A stretch of DNA of 41,146 bases from Flavonifractor plautii ATCC 29863. Lineage in GTDB: Bacteria > Bacillota > Clostridia > Oscillospirales > Oscillospiraceae. The stretch covers positions 1 through 41,146 of the forward strand of contig NZ_JH417652.1 in NCBI RefSeq assembly GCF_000239295.1, written 5' to 3'. The notes under the pieces were generated by a model that saw only the letters and a list, made by a program, of their open reading frames with translations, made no database searches and had not been told where the DNA came from. Numbering within the stretch: the first letter of the stretch is position 1; every line of letters begins with the position of its first letter. Shown here one piece after another: positions 1 to 8,242 of this stretch. A program made the translations under genes and the position numbers.

Positions 1-24
1 CCGCCGATCCCAACGGATCGGCGG
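1..24 (-). terminator. hairpin downstream of the LysR gene
   Basis: A perfect 10-bp inverted repeat (1-10 and 15-24) with a 4-base loop lies 20 bases beyond the LysR stop codon. It could be the stem of its terminator, but any T-run would lie outside the window, so this stays tentative. Confidence 0.4.
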
Positions 25-44
25 CGCTGCTGCTTGCGCTGTAT

Positions 45-923
45 TCAACAGATGGACCGGAATACGTCCAGCAGGTGGGGCAGGGCGGGATTCTGGTTGT
101 CCTGGTTCCACATCAGGCGGACGTTGGCAAAGGGAACCCCCAGCAGGGGGATAAAAGCCACCTTGCCCTGGCAGAGACAGGCCATATCATCGCTGAGGGT
201 AGAGATTCCAATACCGCAGGAAACCAAGGTGAGCAGAACCGGCACATGAGTGGCCTCCGCCACCACATGGGGGGCGAAGCCTGCATCAGCCGCCGTCTTC
301 CAGATAAAATCGTGGCCGGGGATGGAGGCGGTGCGGGCCATGACCACAAACGGCTCGTCCTTCACCTCTTCCATCCGTATGCTGCCACGGGAGGCCAGCG
401 GGTGGTCCAAAGCGGTGATGATGCACTGGTGGTTTTTGTGCAGCAGGATGGAGGGGGACTCCTGCCCGGAGGGCATTGGCATATAGTTCAGGATGGCGTC
501 CACCTCTCCACGCTCCAGCGCGGACAGCAAGCTGGAGTGGCTATAGCCACGGATAAGCAGCGAGACATGGGGATAGGCCGTGCGAAAGCGCTGATAGAGT
601 GTGGGCAGCTTGGGTTCGAAGGTGTCCCGCATGATGCCCAGGGTCAGGGAACCGCGATAGCCCTCCTGGGCCAGCCGGGCGGCCACCACGCTGCCCCGGT
701 ATTCGTCCAGAATTTTCGGACATTTTTTGAAAAACACCGTGCCGGCCGGGGTGAGGGCTACGCTGCGGGAGTTGCGGTAGAAAAGCTGAAGGTCCAGCTC
801 TTTTTCCAATGCGGAAATCAGCCGGCTCAGAGCCGGCTGGGCCATGAACAGGTCGTCTGCCGCCTGGGTAAAATTGAGACGCTGTGCCAGCACCATGAAA
901 CACTCCAGTTGATTTAGAGTCAC
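45..923 (-). CDS. LysR family transcriptional regulator
   Basis: A LysR-type DNA-binding regulator of about 292 residues. The N-terminal winged helix-turn-helix is clear (TLNQLECFMVLAQ, then QPALSRLISALEKELD), followed by a periplasmic-binding-protein-like effector domain from about residue 90. I chose the GTG at 923 because GGAGGG lies 7 bases upstream and the protein then begins with the usual MTLNQLECF; a GTG 15 bases further upstream overlaps that ribosome site. It is transcribed away from the four-gene operon starting at 1425, the classic arrangement in which a LysR protein controls its divergent neighbour in response to a pathway metabolite. The ligand cannot be read from the sequence. 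Confidence 0.93.
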   Translation of the reverse strand: MTLNQLECFMVLAQRLNFTQAADDLFMAQPALSRLISALEKELDLQLFYRNSRSVALTPAGTVFFKKCPKILDEYRGSVVAARLAQEGYRGSLTLGIMRDTFEPKLPTLYQRFRTAYPHVSLLIRGYSHSSLLSALERGEVDAILNYMPMPSGQESPSILLHKNHQCIITALDHPLASRGSIRMEEVKDEPFVVMARTASIPGHDFIWKTAADAGFAPHVVAEATHVPVLLTLVSCGIGISTLSDDMACLCQGKVAFIPLLGVPFANVRLMWNQDNQNPALPHLLDVFRSIC

Positions 924-996
924 TGGGAATCCCTCCACACGTTCGATAAGTTGGGGATATCAGTATATCAAAATTCGTGCGGCTTGTCACGACCTG

Positions 997-1147
997 TTTG
1001 CTATGCAAAAGCATAGCAAAGTTGGCCATGTGCCGCTTACAGCGGCACGGCCATGAGATTATCGCACATGGGCCGGGACGGCCCACATGCGCAAAGACTT
1101 CATGCGTCTAAGCCTTTGCATAGTTTCGTAGTGCGCCCTGTGCGCAC
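997..1147. repeat. row of four inverted repeats
   Basis: Four hairpin-forming repeats follow one another: 997-1006/1011-1020 (10-bp arms, loop AAAA), 1030-1037/1041-1048 (8 bp, loop TAC), 1069-1075/1079-1085 (7 bp, loop GGA) and 1131-1136/1142-1147 (6 bp). The first three lie inside a larger inverted pair, CTATGCAAA at 1001-1009 and its complement at 1115-1123. This may be a structured leader of the LysR transcript, regulator sites, or a small REP- or MITE-like element. Confidence 0.55.
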
Positions 1148-1170
1148 GGGGTTTTATGCAGTTAGGAGAT

Positions 1171-1188
1171 AGTAGCCATATGGTAACT
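1171..1188. promoter_or_regulatory. candidate LysR operator
   Basis: An 18-base near-palindrome with CCATATGG at its centre and AGT/ACT at its ends (14 of 18 positions symmetric). It lies between the divergent LysR gene and its presumed target operon, where a LysR site is expected. The link to LysR is inference from position and symmetry. Confidence 0.35.
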
Positions 1189-1424
1189 GTGCATCAATTC
1201 ATGGTTAGCCACAGAGAGACACTTTTATTTTTGTGCAAAACAAACAATACTGAACCTGTTAAATTCCTCTATATGGAAGATTGGAGTCGAATTGCAGTAA
1301 TCTAATCGAAAGCTGCATTTCAGCCATACAAAACCGGCATTTTACACAAAGGCAAAGAACGGGTAATATGCAGGGGAAACGAAGGCAAACTAAACTTTTT
1401 GCTTTTCAGAAGGAGGAAGTACAG

Positions 1425-2357
1425 ATGAAAATTTTGGGTATTTCCGGCGGTATGCGCAACGGCAGCAACGACGGTATGTGCATCGAGGCCCTGATGGGGG
1501 CCAAGGAGATGGGCGCCGAGGTGGAGTTCATCCAGCTGCAGAACCTGCACATCGAGCACTGCACCGGCTGCACCGCCTGCGTGCAGAGCGTGCTGGGCGG
1601 CCGCGGCGGCAAGTGCGTGCTGAAGGACGACTTTGACTGGCTGCTGGACAAGATGCTGGACGCCGACGGCATTGTCTTCTCCACCCCCATCTTTGAGAAG
1701 GGCGCCACCGGCCTCTTCCACACGATTACCGACCGCTTTGGCCCCCGCATGGACCGCGGCAACAACATCATCGGCACCAAGATCGCCGAGGAGACCGGCG
1801 GCACCGCCCCCGATCCCCGCATCCTGAAGGACAAGGTCATCTCCTTCATGTCCGTGGGCGGCTCCGACTGGGTGACCCGCACCCAGTGCGACGCCGGCAT
1901 GCTGGCCCTGACCCCCATGTGGAAGGTCATTGACAACGAGGTGTTCCCTTGGGCGCTGTCCATCCTGGTGGAGGACGAGCGGGTGGCCCGCGCCCACCAG
2001 ATCGGCCGCAACATCGCCGAGGCCGCCAAGGACATCGAGCACGCCCAGTACCAGGGCGACGCCGGCGTGTGCCCCCACTGCCACAGCCGCAACTTCCACC
2101 TGCAGGACGGCAAGGCCATCTGCTGCCTGTGCGGCCTGGAGGGCGAGATCCACAACGAGGGCGGCAAGTACTCCTTCACCTTCCCCGCCGAGCAGCTGGA
2201 GCACGCCCACGACACCCTGTCCGGCAAGTTCATCCACGGCAACGACATCAAGGAGAACACCGGCAAGAAGATTGCCAACATGCAGACCGAGAAGTACAAG
2301 GCCCGCCAGGCCGCGTACCGCGCCTTTATCACCGCCACCGTGCCCGAGAAGGGCTGA
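1425..2357 (+). CDS. flavodoxin-like NAD(P)H-dependent oxidoreductase with C-terminal zinc ribbon
   Basis: A 310-residue protein. The N-terminal half has the flavodoxin-like fold of NADPH-dependent FMN reductases: MKILGISGGMRNGSND is the FMN phosphate-binding start and FSTPIF (about 85-90) the second flavin loop. Cysteines C46, C49, C52 and C64 (CTGCTAC motif) are typical of the iron-sulfur flavoprotein-like subgroup. The C-terminal part adds CPHC (216-219) and CCLC (233-236), a zinc-ribbon or rubredoxin-like knuckle. The ATG at 1425 follows AAGGAGG; an in-frame start at 1281 has none. It is the first gene of an operon running to 5245 and probably delivers electrons to, or reduces, the unknown substrate of that pathway. 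Confidence 0.8.
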   Translation: MKILGISGGMRNGSNDGMCIEALMGAKEMGAEVEFIQLQNLHIEHCTGCTACVQSVLGGRGGKCVLKDDFDWLLDKMLDADGIVFSTPIFEKGATGLFHTITDRFGPRMDRGNNIIGTKIAEETGGTAPDPRILKDKVISFMSVGGSDWVTRTQCDAGMLALTPMWKVIDNEVFPWALSILVEDERVARAHQIGRNIAEAAKDIEHAQYQGDAGVCPHCHSRNFHLQDGKAICCLCGLEGEIHNEGGKYSFTFPAEQLEHAHDTLSGKFIHGNDIKENTGKKIANMQTEKYKARQAAYRAFITATVPEKG

Positions 2358-2372
2358 GAAGGAGGGTTCGGG

Positions 2373-3212
2373 ATGTCCGTGGAATTTCGTCCCATGCGCA
2401 GCGTCATCTATGTGGACGTCTGCAGAGAGGAGTACCGCCACCGCCTTCAGCACTGGCTGTACGGCCACCATATTCAGGATTCCATCTCTAACTTCGGCCC
2501 CTATGTGACCAAGTACGCCTTCTACAACGCCCTGCCCGTGCCCCCGGAGGGGGAGCGCTTCGGCACCCGGCGGATGCAAATGACCGAGCACTACTGGCTG
2601 GTCAACGAGATGGAGCCTGAGATGCGCAACAAGGCCATTGCCGAGTATATGCCCATGGACGTGCTGCGCTGGCAGGGCTGCGTGCCCGACACCGACGAGA
2701 CCCCCCACGAGAACCTGGACGGCGACGTGGGCCGCTCCATCGGCGGCGACAACGGCTGCCCGCCCTTCGTCTTCGCCCATGTGCCCATCTCCTGGGAGGA
2801 GGACTTCAAGGGCAAGGGCCGCATGGTGTGCGACGGCCCCAACTACCGCTGGCAGTTCGTCATCCAGTACCCCGACGGCGTCAGCGAGGAGGAGGGCGAG
2901 CGCTGGTTCCATGAGGAGATCGTCCCCTACTTCCAGGCCCGGCCGGAGGTCAACCGCTTCCTGTCCAGCCGGATCTACCACGACGTGGTGGGCTGCACCT
3001 TCCACCGCCTGGTGGAGCTGTGGTTCGACGGCCCCGAGGAGTGGTATCAGGCGGCGGTGGAGGGCGCTAAGGCCCTGCCCAAGCCCGTCTGGGCGCAGCA
3101 GGAGCGCTTCCCCTTCCTGAAATCCAACTTCAACATTGTGGGCATGTTCCTCACCGACATCCCCACCAGCGACAACCTGACCCAGTTCCGCGGCTACATC
3201 ACCATGCGTTAA
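2373..3212 (+). CDS. uncharacterised protein, possibly EthD-like dimeric alpha/beta-barrel
   Basis: A 279-residue soluble protein that begins 15 bases after the oxidoreductase stop, behind GGAGG. I do not recognise a firm family. The start (RSVIYVDVCREEYRHRLQHWLYGHHIQDS) has the beta-strand/helix and H-x-x-H-type pattern of EthD or dimeric alpha/beta-barrel proteins. The end (FPFLKSNFNIVGMFLTDIP) resembles a second, degenerate copy. It is rich in Trp, Tyr and His, which fits an enzyme pocket for an aromatic compound. No signal peptide or membrane segment is visible. Tight spacing makes it a partner of the neighbouring flavoprotein and propeller protein. The EthD comparison is a pattern-level guess. 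Confidence 0.45.
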   Translation: MSVEFRPMRSVIYVDVCREEYRHRLQHWLYGHHIQDSISNFGPYVTKYAFYNALPVPPEGERFGTRRMQMTEHYWLVNEMEPEMRNKAIAEYMPMDVLRWQGCVPDTDETPHENLDGDVGRSIGGDNGCPPFVFAHVPISWEEDFKGKGRMVCDGPNYRWQFVIQYPDGVSEEEGERWFHEEIVPYFQARPEVNRFLSSRIYHDVVGCTFHRLVELWFDGPEEWYQAAVEGAKALPKPVWAQQERFPFLKSNFNIVGMFLTDIPTSDNLTQFRGYITMR

Positions 3213-3291
3213 GCGCCTTCCGCCCCGGGCGGAGCGACGCGCCGGCCTCCCGCCGGGGGGCCGGAAACACAAAAGGATGGAGGGATTCCCC

Positions 3292-3795
3292 ATGTTCCGC
3301 AAGGATCAATTCGGTATTGTCTTCAACACCATTTTCTCGCTTATGTTCGCCATCTTTCTGCCCCTTTACATCGACGGCAGCAACATGTTCCGGGAGGCGG
3401 GCGCCATCCTCTGGGGGCCGCTGGTTCAGCAGCTCACCAAGGACTTCATCCCCGGCTTCGCCGTGGCCTTCGCCATCGGCACCTACATTGATCTCAAGGC
3501 CATGGGCGACGGCTTCGCCCGGCTGTGCGGGGTCAAGAATGAAAACGGCCTGCTGTTCCACATTTTGCGGGTGGCCTCCATTACGTTCGTCATGGCCGTG
3601 CTGATGAGCCTCGTCATGATGTTCCTGGCCGTGGGCTACACCATGCCGGCGGGCGCCTTCTTCATGGCCTATCTGATGAGCTTCCCCCTGACCTACGTGG
3701 TGGCCCTGGTGGTGGCGTTCATCACCTTCGCCTTCGGTATGCCGCTGACCATCGCCCTGTGCCGGAAGCCCCCCAAGATGCCGGCCCATCCCTAA
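3292..3795 (+). CDS. DUF2798-like four-helix membrane protein
   Basis: A 167-residue integral membrane protein with four predicted transmembrane segments (about 9-30, 52-72, 92-116 and 124-155). The two halves look like repeats: NTIFSLMFAIFLPLYIDG and SITFVMAVLMSLVMMFLAVG each precede a loop and a helix pair, as in tandem DUF2798 units. FFMAYLMSFPLTYVVALVV resembles the second DUF2798 helix. The ATG at 3292 has GGAGGG 8 bases upstream and is preferred to the ATG at 3277. It is the third gene of the oxidoreductase operon. Function is unknown; it could be a small transporter or a membrane anchor. Confidence 0.6.
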   Translation: MFRKDQFGIVFNTIFSLMFAIFLPLYIDGSNMFREAGAILWGPLVQQLTKDFIPGFAVAFAIGTYIDLKAMGDGFARLCGVKNENGLLFHILRVASITFVMAVLMSLVMMFLAVGYTMPAGAFFMAYLMSFPLTYVVALVVAFITFAFGMPLTIALCRKPPKMPAHP

Positions 3796-3859
3796 TCAAA
3801 CAGCGATCTGGGCGCACCAGCTTCGGGTGCGCCTGGATCCATTTCCAAGGAGGTACGTT

Positions 3860-5245
3860 ATGTCAGTTCCCTTTTACGCCAAAAGCCCGGAGAACCAGGG
3901 CTATATCAAGAACATGGAGGTCGTGGGCTTCTGCGATCTGAACGGCGTCAACGCCTTCCAGATGGCCCTCCATAAGACCGACGACGGGCGCTATTACATG
4001 TACTGCGGCTCCTTCCGCGGCCCCGGCTGGAACGTGGTGGACGTGACCGACCCCACCCAGCCCAAGGTGGTCAACTGGCTGGAGGCCTGCGATCCCAAGG
4101 AGTACCCCGCCACCAACACCCCCAAGATTCAGGTGGCCGACGGCCTGATGATCGGCGCCACCGGCGGCGGCGTCTCCTTCCTCCACGGCTGCAAGCCCGG
4201 CGACAAGAGCCTGGGCAGCCTGCAGATCTTCGACATCAAGACCGATCCCGTCCACCCCAAGCTGCTGGGCAAGTGGGAGACCGGCGTGGAGAACGGCATG
4301 GGCGTGCACCGCTTCTTCTACAACGGCGGGCGCTACGTCCACCTGTCTGCCGACTGCCCGGGCTACACCGGCAACATCTACCGCATCCTGGACATCATCG
4401 ACCCCACCCACCCGGTGGAGGTGGGCCGCTGGTGGGTGCCCTGCCAGTTCACCGACGGCCTGAAGGAGGGCGAGTACCCGGTGGACGGCCCCCAGCACTG
4501 GGAGTTCATGGACTGGCCCCAGCTCCACGGGCCTCCGTTCGTGGTGGGCAACCTGGCCTATCTGTCCTACTACTGCGAGGGCCTCATCATTCTGGACATC
4601 TCCGACATCACCCGGCCCAAGAAGATCGGCCAGCTCCAGTTGAAGGGCCCCTTCTCCGGCAAGTTCGCCGGCGCCCGCACCCACACCTGCCTGCCCCTGC
4701 CCGGCCGCAGCTTCCTGGTGGCCACCAACGAGGGCGAGCGCTTCCCCTTCTACAACAAAGAGATTCTCACCACCGGCCCCCGCAAGGGCGCCCAGCCCAT
4801 GAACAACCTGCACATGATCGACATCTCCGATCCCACCGATCCCCAACTGGTGGCCGAGTTCCCCTACCCCGAGGTGCCCGAGAACTATCCCTGGCCCAAC
4901 TTCAACACCGCCGGAATGGACGGCGCCCAGGGCCCCTTCGGCCCCCACAACATCCACGAGCCCATGAGCAACAAGCCCTGGCTGGACCAGAACCCCAACC
5001 GGGTCTACTGCTGCTACTTCCACGCGGGCATGCGGGTGTATGACGTGTCCGACCCCTACTACATCAAGGAGCTGGCCTACTTCATCCCCCCCAACCCGGA
5101 GAAGCTGCTCTTCGATATCCCGGTACCCGGCCCCATGCTGGCCACCACCGAGGACTGCGTGGTGGACGACCGCGGCTACATCTACATGGATACCTGGCAC
5201 GACGGCATGTACATCCTGCGCATGAAGGAAGACAACAAGAACTAA
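3860..5245 (+). CDS. cytosolic LVIVD-repeat beta-propeller protein
   Basis: A 461-residue protein built of LVIVD-type repeats, each a strand pattern followed by D-(P/I)-x-x-P: WNVVDVTDPTQP, QIFDIKTDPVHP, RILDIIDPTHP, IILDISDITRP, HMIDISDPTDP and VYDVSDPYY. Together they predict a beta-propeller. Unlike many LVIVD proteins it lacks a signal peptide. Histidines recur at blade edges (VHRFFY, THTCLPLP, PHNIHEP, YFHAGMR, DTWHDGMY), reminiscent of metal-binding propellers such as selenium-binding protein or carotenoid oxygenase, so an enzymatic role is possible. The start follows AAGGAGG. It is the last gene of the operon and ends at a strong terminator. Confidence 0.78.
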   Translation: MSVPFYAKSPENQGYIKNMEVVGFCDLNGVNAFQMALHKTDDGRYYMYCGSFRGPGWNVVDVTDPTQPKVVNWLEACDPKEYPATNTPKIQVADGLMIGATGGGVSFLHGCKPGDKSLGSLQIFDIKTDPVHPKLLGKWETGVENGMGVHRFFYNGGRYVHLSADCPGYTGNIYRILDIIDPTHPVEVGRWWVPCQFTDGLKEGEYPVDGPQHWEFMDWPQLHGPPFVVGNLAYLSYYCEGLIILDISDITRPKKIGQLQLKGPFSGKFAGARTHTCLPLPGRSFLVATNEGERFPFYNKEILTTGPRKGAQPMNNLHMIDISDPTDPQLVAEFPYPEVPENYPWPNFNTAGMDGAQGPFGPHNIHEPMSNKPWLDQNPNRVYCCYFHAGMRVYDVSDPYYIKELAYFIPPNPEKLLFDIPVPGPMLATTEDCVVDDRGYIYMDTWHDGMYILRMKEDNKN

Positions 5246-5250
5246 ACCAC

Positions 5251-5285
5251 AAAAAAGCCCTCCGCCGTTCGGCGGAGGGCTTTTT
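5251..5285. terminator. bidirectional rho-independent terminator
   Basis: A 10-bp perfect GC-rich stem (5257-5266/5271-5280, loop GTTC) with six A's before it and five T's after it serves both the propeller operon and the converging MFS gene. Confidence 0.93.
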
Positions 5286-5301
5286 ATCGGCCTGAGGAGG
5301 C

Positions 5302-6528
5302 TCAGGGGCGCTTGATGTTGAGGTTGAGCGCCAGGGCGGCCACGGCGAGTACCAGCAGCAGCACCAGCGGGGCGGCGTAGCCCCCGGTTTGGGTGAGCAG
5401 GACGCTGGCGGCGGTGGCAATGAAGGAGGCGCCGGTCAGGTTGAAGTTCATGACGGAGAAGTTGAGGGAGAAGTACTTGGCGCCGTAGAAGGAGGAGGTA
5501 AAGGCGGAGGAGATGGTGGGGCAGGCGCCGTAGGAGATGCCGGTGATGCACAGGCCGGCCACGCACAGGGGGACGGAGTGGACGGCCACGGACAGCAGCG
5601 TGACCAGGGCGGCCAGGATGGCGGCGCCGTTGGCCAGCAGCATGGTGCGGCGGCGGCCCAGGGTGTCGAAGAGGGCTCCGGTGAGGATGCGGCCCAGGCC
5701 GTTGCACACGGCGAGCACGCCCACCAGGGTGGTGGACAGGGCGGCGCTGGCCCCCACGGAGAGGGAGAGATCCTTTGCAAAGGAGATAACGGTGTTGCCC
5801 ATGGCGGCCAGGAAGATGATGCACAGGAAGGCACGCCAGAAGGTGAAGCGGCGGAGCATCTGGCCGGTGGTGTAGTCGGCGGCCTCAAAGTCCTCCTGCA
5901 CCCGGTTGGCGGCGGCCTTGGGCTGGGGCGGGACGGTGCCGGGGGCGGGGAGGCGGATAAGAAGGGCGGCCGCGACCAGCACAATTCCGATGGCGACGCC
6001 CAGGCAGAGGAAGGCCGCCCGCCAGCCCACGGCGGGATTCTGGATGAGGGCGTCGGCCAGGGAGCCGAGCACGAGGGAGGAGGCACCAAAGCCCATCAGC
6101 AGCGCGCCGGAGCAGGTGCCCTTTTTGTCAGGGAACCAGGCCTGCACGGTGGAGAGCACCACATTATAGGCAAAGCCGATGCCGGTGGCGGTGATGACGC
6201 CGTAGCTGAGGTAGAGCATGGGCAGGCTGCTGCCGTCCAGCCGGGCGGTCAGTACAAAGCCGATGCACGCCAAAGCGCCGCCCAGGGCGATGGTCAGGCG
6301 GGTACCCAGCCGCCTGGCCAGCAGACCGCCGCCCACTCCGCCCAGACAGAAAAAGCACATGGTGAGAGTAAAATTCATGGTCAGTTGGGAGGCGTTCCAG
6401 CCGAATGCGTCGGCCAGCGGTGCTTTCAGTATGGACCAACTGTAAAGGATACCCGCGAAGAGCATGGAAAGGATGCCTATGGTCAAATAAAACCACCGAA
6501 TTGTGGGGGCCTTGGTGTTGCAGGGCAT
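5302..6528 (-). CDS. MFS transporter, OFA (oxalate/formate antiporter-like) family
   Basis: A carrier of about 408 residues with 12 predicted membrane helices. The first segments (WFYLTIGILSMLFAGILYSWSILK) and the motif VQAWFPDKKGTCSGALLMGFG match the OFA branch of the major facilitator superfamily, which moves small carboxylates. The ATG at 6528 has GAGGTG nine bases upstream; a GTG at 6540 overlaps that site. It has its own near-perfect promoter and shares a terminator with the convergent four-gene operon, so it may import the substrate or export the product of that pathway. The substrate is unknown. Confidence 0.88.
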   Translation of the reverse strand: MPCNTKAPTIRWFYLTIGILSMLFAGILYSWSILKAPLADAFGWNASQLTMNFTLTMCFFCLGGVGGGLLARRLGTRLTIALGGALACIGFVLTARLDGSSLPMLYLSYGVITATGIGFAYNVVLSTVQAWFPDKKGTCSGALLMGFGASSLVLGSLADALIQNPAVGWRAAFLCLGVAIGIVLVAAALLIRLPAPGTVPPQPKAAANRVQEDFEAADYTTGQMLRRFTFWRAFLCIIFLAAMGNTVISFAKDLSLSVGASAALSTTLVGVLAVCNGLGRILTGALFDTLGRRRTMLLANGAAILAALVTLLSVAVHSVPLCVAGLCITGISYGACPTISSAFTSSFYGAKYFSLNFSVMNFNLTGASFIATAASVLLTQTGGYAAPLVLLLVLAVAALALNLNIKRP

Positions 6529-6566
6529 AATATGTCGCACCTCAAATCTTGTATTTTATATTTCGC

Positions 6567-6595
6567 ATTATATATAAAATTTTAAAAATTGTCAA
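6567..6595 (-). promoter_or_regulatory. SigA promoter of the OFA transporter
   Basis: On the minus strand a perfect TTGACA (6590-6595), a 17-base AT-rich spacer and a perfect TATAAT (6567-6572). Transcription would begin near 6560, about 30 bases before the ATG. This is a full-consensus promoter. Confidence 0.9.
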
Positions 6596-6772
6596 TCGGC
6601 GGCTGGGAATTTTACAGGAGGGAGCGGCCGGCCCGGAGGCCGATGCCGGTAAAGGCTGCGGAGGTACGGAGCGTTACCCGTATTGAAAAAAACACGGTTA
6701 TAGAGGACGGTTTAAGTCTGTCACATCTGTAACAATTCTGTAAAAAATTTTTTGAATCATGTAAAAAGGTGG
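6596..6772. other. intergenic stretch without recognised features
   Basis: Between the divergent MFS and BMP promoters. A GC-rich part (6600-6690) gives way to an AT-rich part with three TGTAA words. I looked for a purine riboswitch ahead of the nucleoside importer and found no conserved core. No RNA or gene is supported here. Confidence 0.4.
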
Positions 6773-6801
6773 TTGCCCTTTTCGGAGGGATAGAGTATAA
6801 T
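6773..6801 (+). promoter_or_regulatory. promoter of the BMP lipoprotein gene
   Basis: TTGCCC (6773-6778), 17 bases, then TATAAT (6796-6801). The leader to the start codon is about 75 bases. Confidence 0.75.
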
Positions 6802-6881
6802 AAGGGCACACGCTCAGGGAGGGGAGGACAAAATCGTCTGGACCAAACTGGGCTATTTTTCTGAAAGGAAGGTAGATTACA

Positions 6882-8108
6882 ATGAAGAAGTCCAAGAAGC
6901 TCCTTGCACTGCTCCTGTGCCTGGCGATGGTCTTCGGCCTGGCCGCCTGCGGCAACAGCAACAAGCCCGCCAACAGCCAGACCCCTGCGCCTGGCACTAA
7001 CACCGAGACCCCCGCGCCCGAGACCGAGACCCCCGGCGAGACCGAGGCCGATCCCGACGCCATCGAGGACAGCATGACCTCCGCCGACAGCAAGTATCAG
7101 GTGGCCTTCGTCACCGACGTAGGCCAGTTGAAGGACAAGTCCTTTAACCAGGGCACCTTTGACGGCGTGAAGCTGTACGCCGCCGCCAACGGTCTGAGCT
7201 ACAAGTACTACCAGCCCGCCAACGGCAGCGAGGCCACCGACGATGACCGCTATGACGCCATGAAGGCCGCCGTCGAGGGCGGCGCTGACGTGGTGGTGTG
7301 CGCCGGTTACCTGCAGGAGGCCGCGCTGAAGAAGGCCGCCATCGAGTATCCCGAGACCCCCTTCGTCTTCATCGACGGCTATCCCCTGACCGATGACGCC
7401 GGCAACACCCTGTCCAACGTAGCCGGCATCGCCTTCAAGGAGGAGCAGGCCGGCTACTTGGCCGGTTACGCCGCCGTCATGGACGGCTTTACCAAGCTGG
7501 GCTTCTCCGGCGGCGGCGGCGGCACCAATCCCGCCTGCTGCCGGTTCGGTTACGGCTATGTCCAGGGCGCCAACGCTGCGGCGCTTGAGAAGGGCGTCAC
7601 CGTGGACATGAACTACTCCTGGCAGTACGGCTCCAACTTCTCCGCCTCCACTGATCTGCAGACCATGATCAACGGCTGGTATGTGAACGGCACCGAGATC
7701 GTCTTCGCCTGCGGCGGCTCCATGTTCCAGTCTATCGTGGCCGCCGCCTCCGCCAATGACGGCTATGTTATCGGCGTAGACGTGGACCAGTCCGGCGAGT
7801 CCGAGTACGTCGTCACCTCCGCCATGAAGGGCCTGGCTGACGCCGTGCAGTGGGCCGTGGCCAAGGTCTATGACGGTACATTCGACACCATCGGCGGCCA
7901 GCAGACCTCCCTGGGCGTCGCCGACAACGCCGTGCAGCTGCCCACCGGCGCGGATTCCTGGCGCTTCGAGACCTTCACCGTGGAGGAGTACGAGTCCCTG
8001 TACCAGCAGATGGTGGACGGCACCCTGGTGGTGGACGACGACTACACTGTGATGGACAACGCCGAGACCGCTACCAACTGGAGCAACGTGAATGTGAATA
8101 TCATCTGA
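6882..8108 (+). CDS. BMP family ABC transporter substrate-binding lipoprotein
   Basis: A 408-residue lipoprotein that captures ligand outside the membrane for the ABC importer encoded downstream. The signal peptide KKSKKLLALLLCLAMVFGLAAC ends in a lipobox with the lipidated Cys at about 24. A Thr/Pro/Glu-rich linker (about 28-60) leads to the BMP (PnrA-like) domain, which starts YQVAFVTDVGQLKDKSFNQG and carries GADVVVCAGYLQEAA and TPFVFIDG. Families with this receptor plus one duplicated ATPase and two permeases mostly carry purine or pyrimidine nucleosides. The gene has its own promoter and terminator, which would let the receptor be made in excess over the other components. Confidence 0.93.
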   Translation: MKKSKKLLALLLCLAMVFGLAACGNSNKPANSQTPAPGTNTETPAPETETPGETEADPDAIEDSMTSADSKYQVAFVTDVGQLKDKSFNQGTFDGVKLYAAANGLSYKYYQPANGSEATDDDRYDAMKAAVEGGADVVVCAGYLQEAALKKAAIEYPETPFVFIDGYPLTDDAGNTLSNVAGIAFKEEQAGYLAGYAAVMDGFTKLGFSGGGGGTNPACCRFGYGYVQGANAAALEKGVTVDMNYSWQYGSNFSASTDLQTMINGWYVNGTEIVFACGGSMFQSIVAAASANDGYVIGVDVDQSGESEYVVTSAMKGLADAVQWAVAKVYDGTFDTIGGQQTSLGVADNAVQLPTGADSWRFETFTVEEYESLYQQMVDGTLVVDDDYTVMDNAETATNWSNVNVNII

Positions 8109-8131
8109 TTCACACAATCACCTCAGAAAGA

Positions 8132-8162
8132 GGGAGAGGGCTTTGTGCCCTCTCCCTTTTCT
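8132..8162 (+). terminator. terminator after the BMP gene
   Basis: A 10-bp stem (8132-8141/8147-8156) with a 5-base loop, followed by TTTTCTT. Confidence 0.85.
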
Positions 8163-8186
8163 TGTGACAGAAAAGGGACAAATTTC

Positions 8187-8215
8187 TTGTGTTTTCCATG
8201 GGGGTATTATATAAT
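8187..8215 (+). promoter_or_regulatory. promoter of the importer ATPase/permease operon
   Basis: TTGTGT (8187-8192), a 17-base spacer and TATAAT (8210-8215). It shows that the ATPase must start downstream of this point, at 8243. Confidence 0.7.
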
Positions 8216-8242
8216 AAAACTATACTGTATAGAGGAGGCGGG

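Larger units (their letters stand above)
924..1424. other. divergent intergenic region with dense dyads
   Basis: About 500 bases without a gene between the LysR regulator and the oxidoreductase operon. It holds a row of inverted repeats (997-1147), a separate near-palindrome (1171-1188) and an AT-rich stretch (1200-1280). I could not assign a convincing -35/-10 pair for either direction. An open frame reaching back to 1281 in phase with the oxidoreductase has no ribosome site at its start and is not likely translated. Confidence 0.6.

Noticed and set aside
1320-3302. 660-residue open frame on the minus strand
   Set aside because: It lies antisense to two clear genes of the oxidoreductase operon and has low-complexity composition.
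6600-6770. Purine riboswitch ahead of the nucleoside importer
   Set aside because: I looked for the conserved three-way junction core and did not find it.
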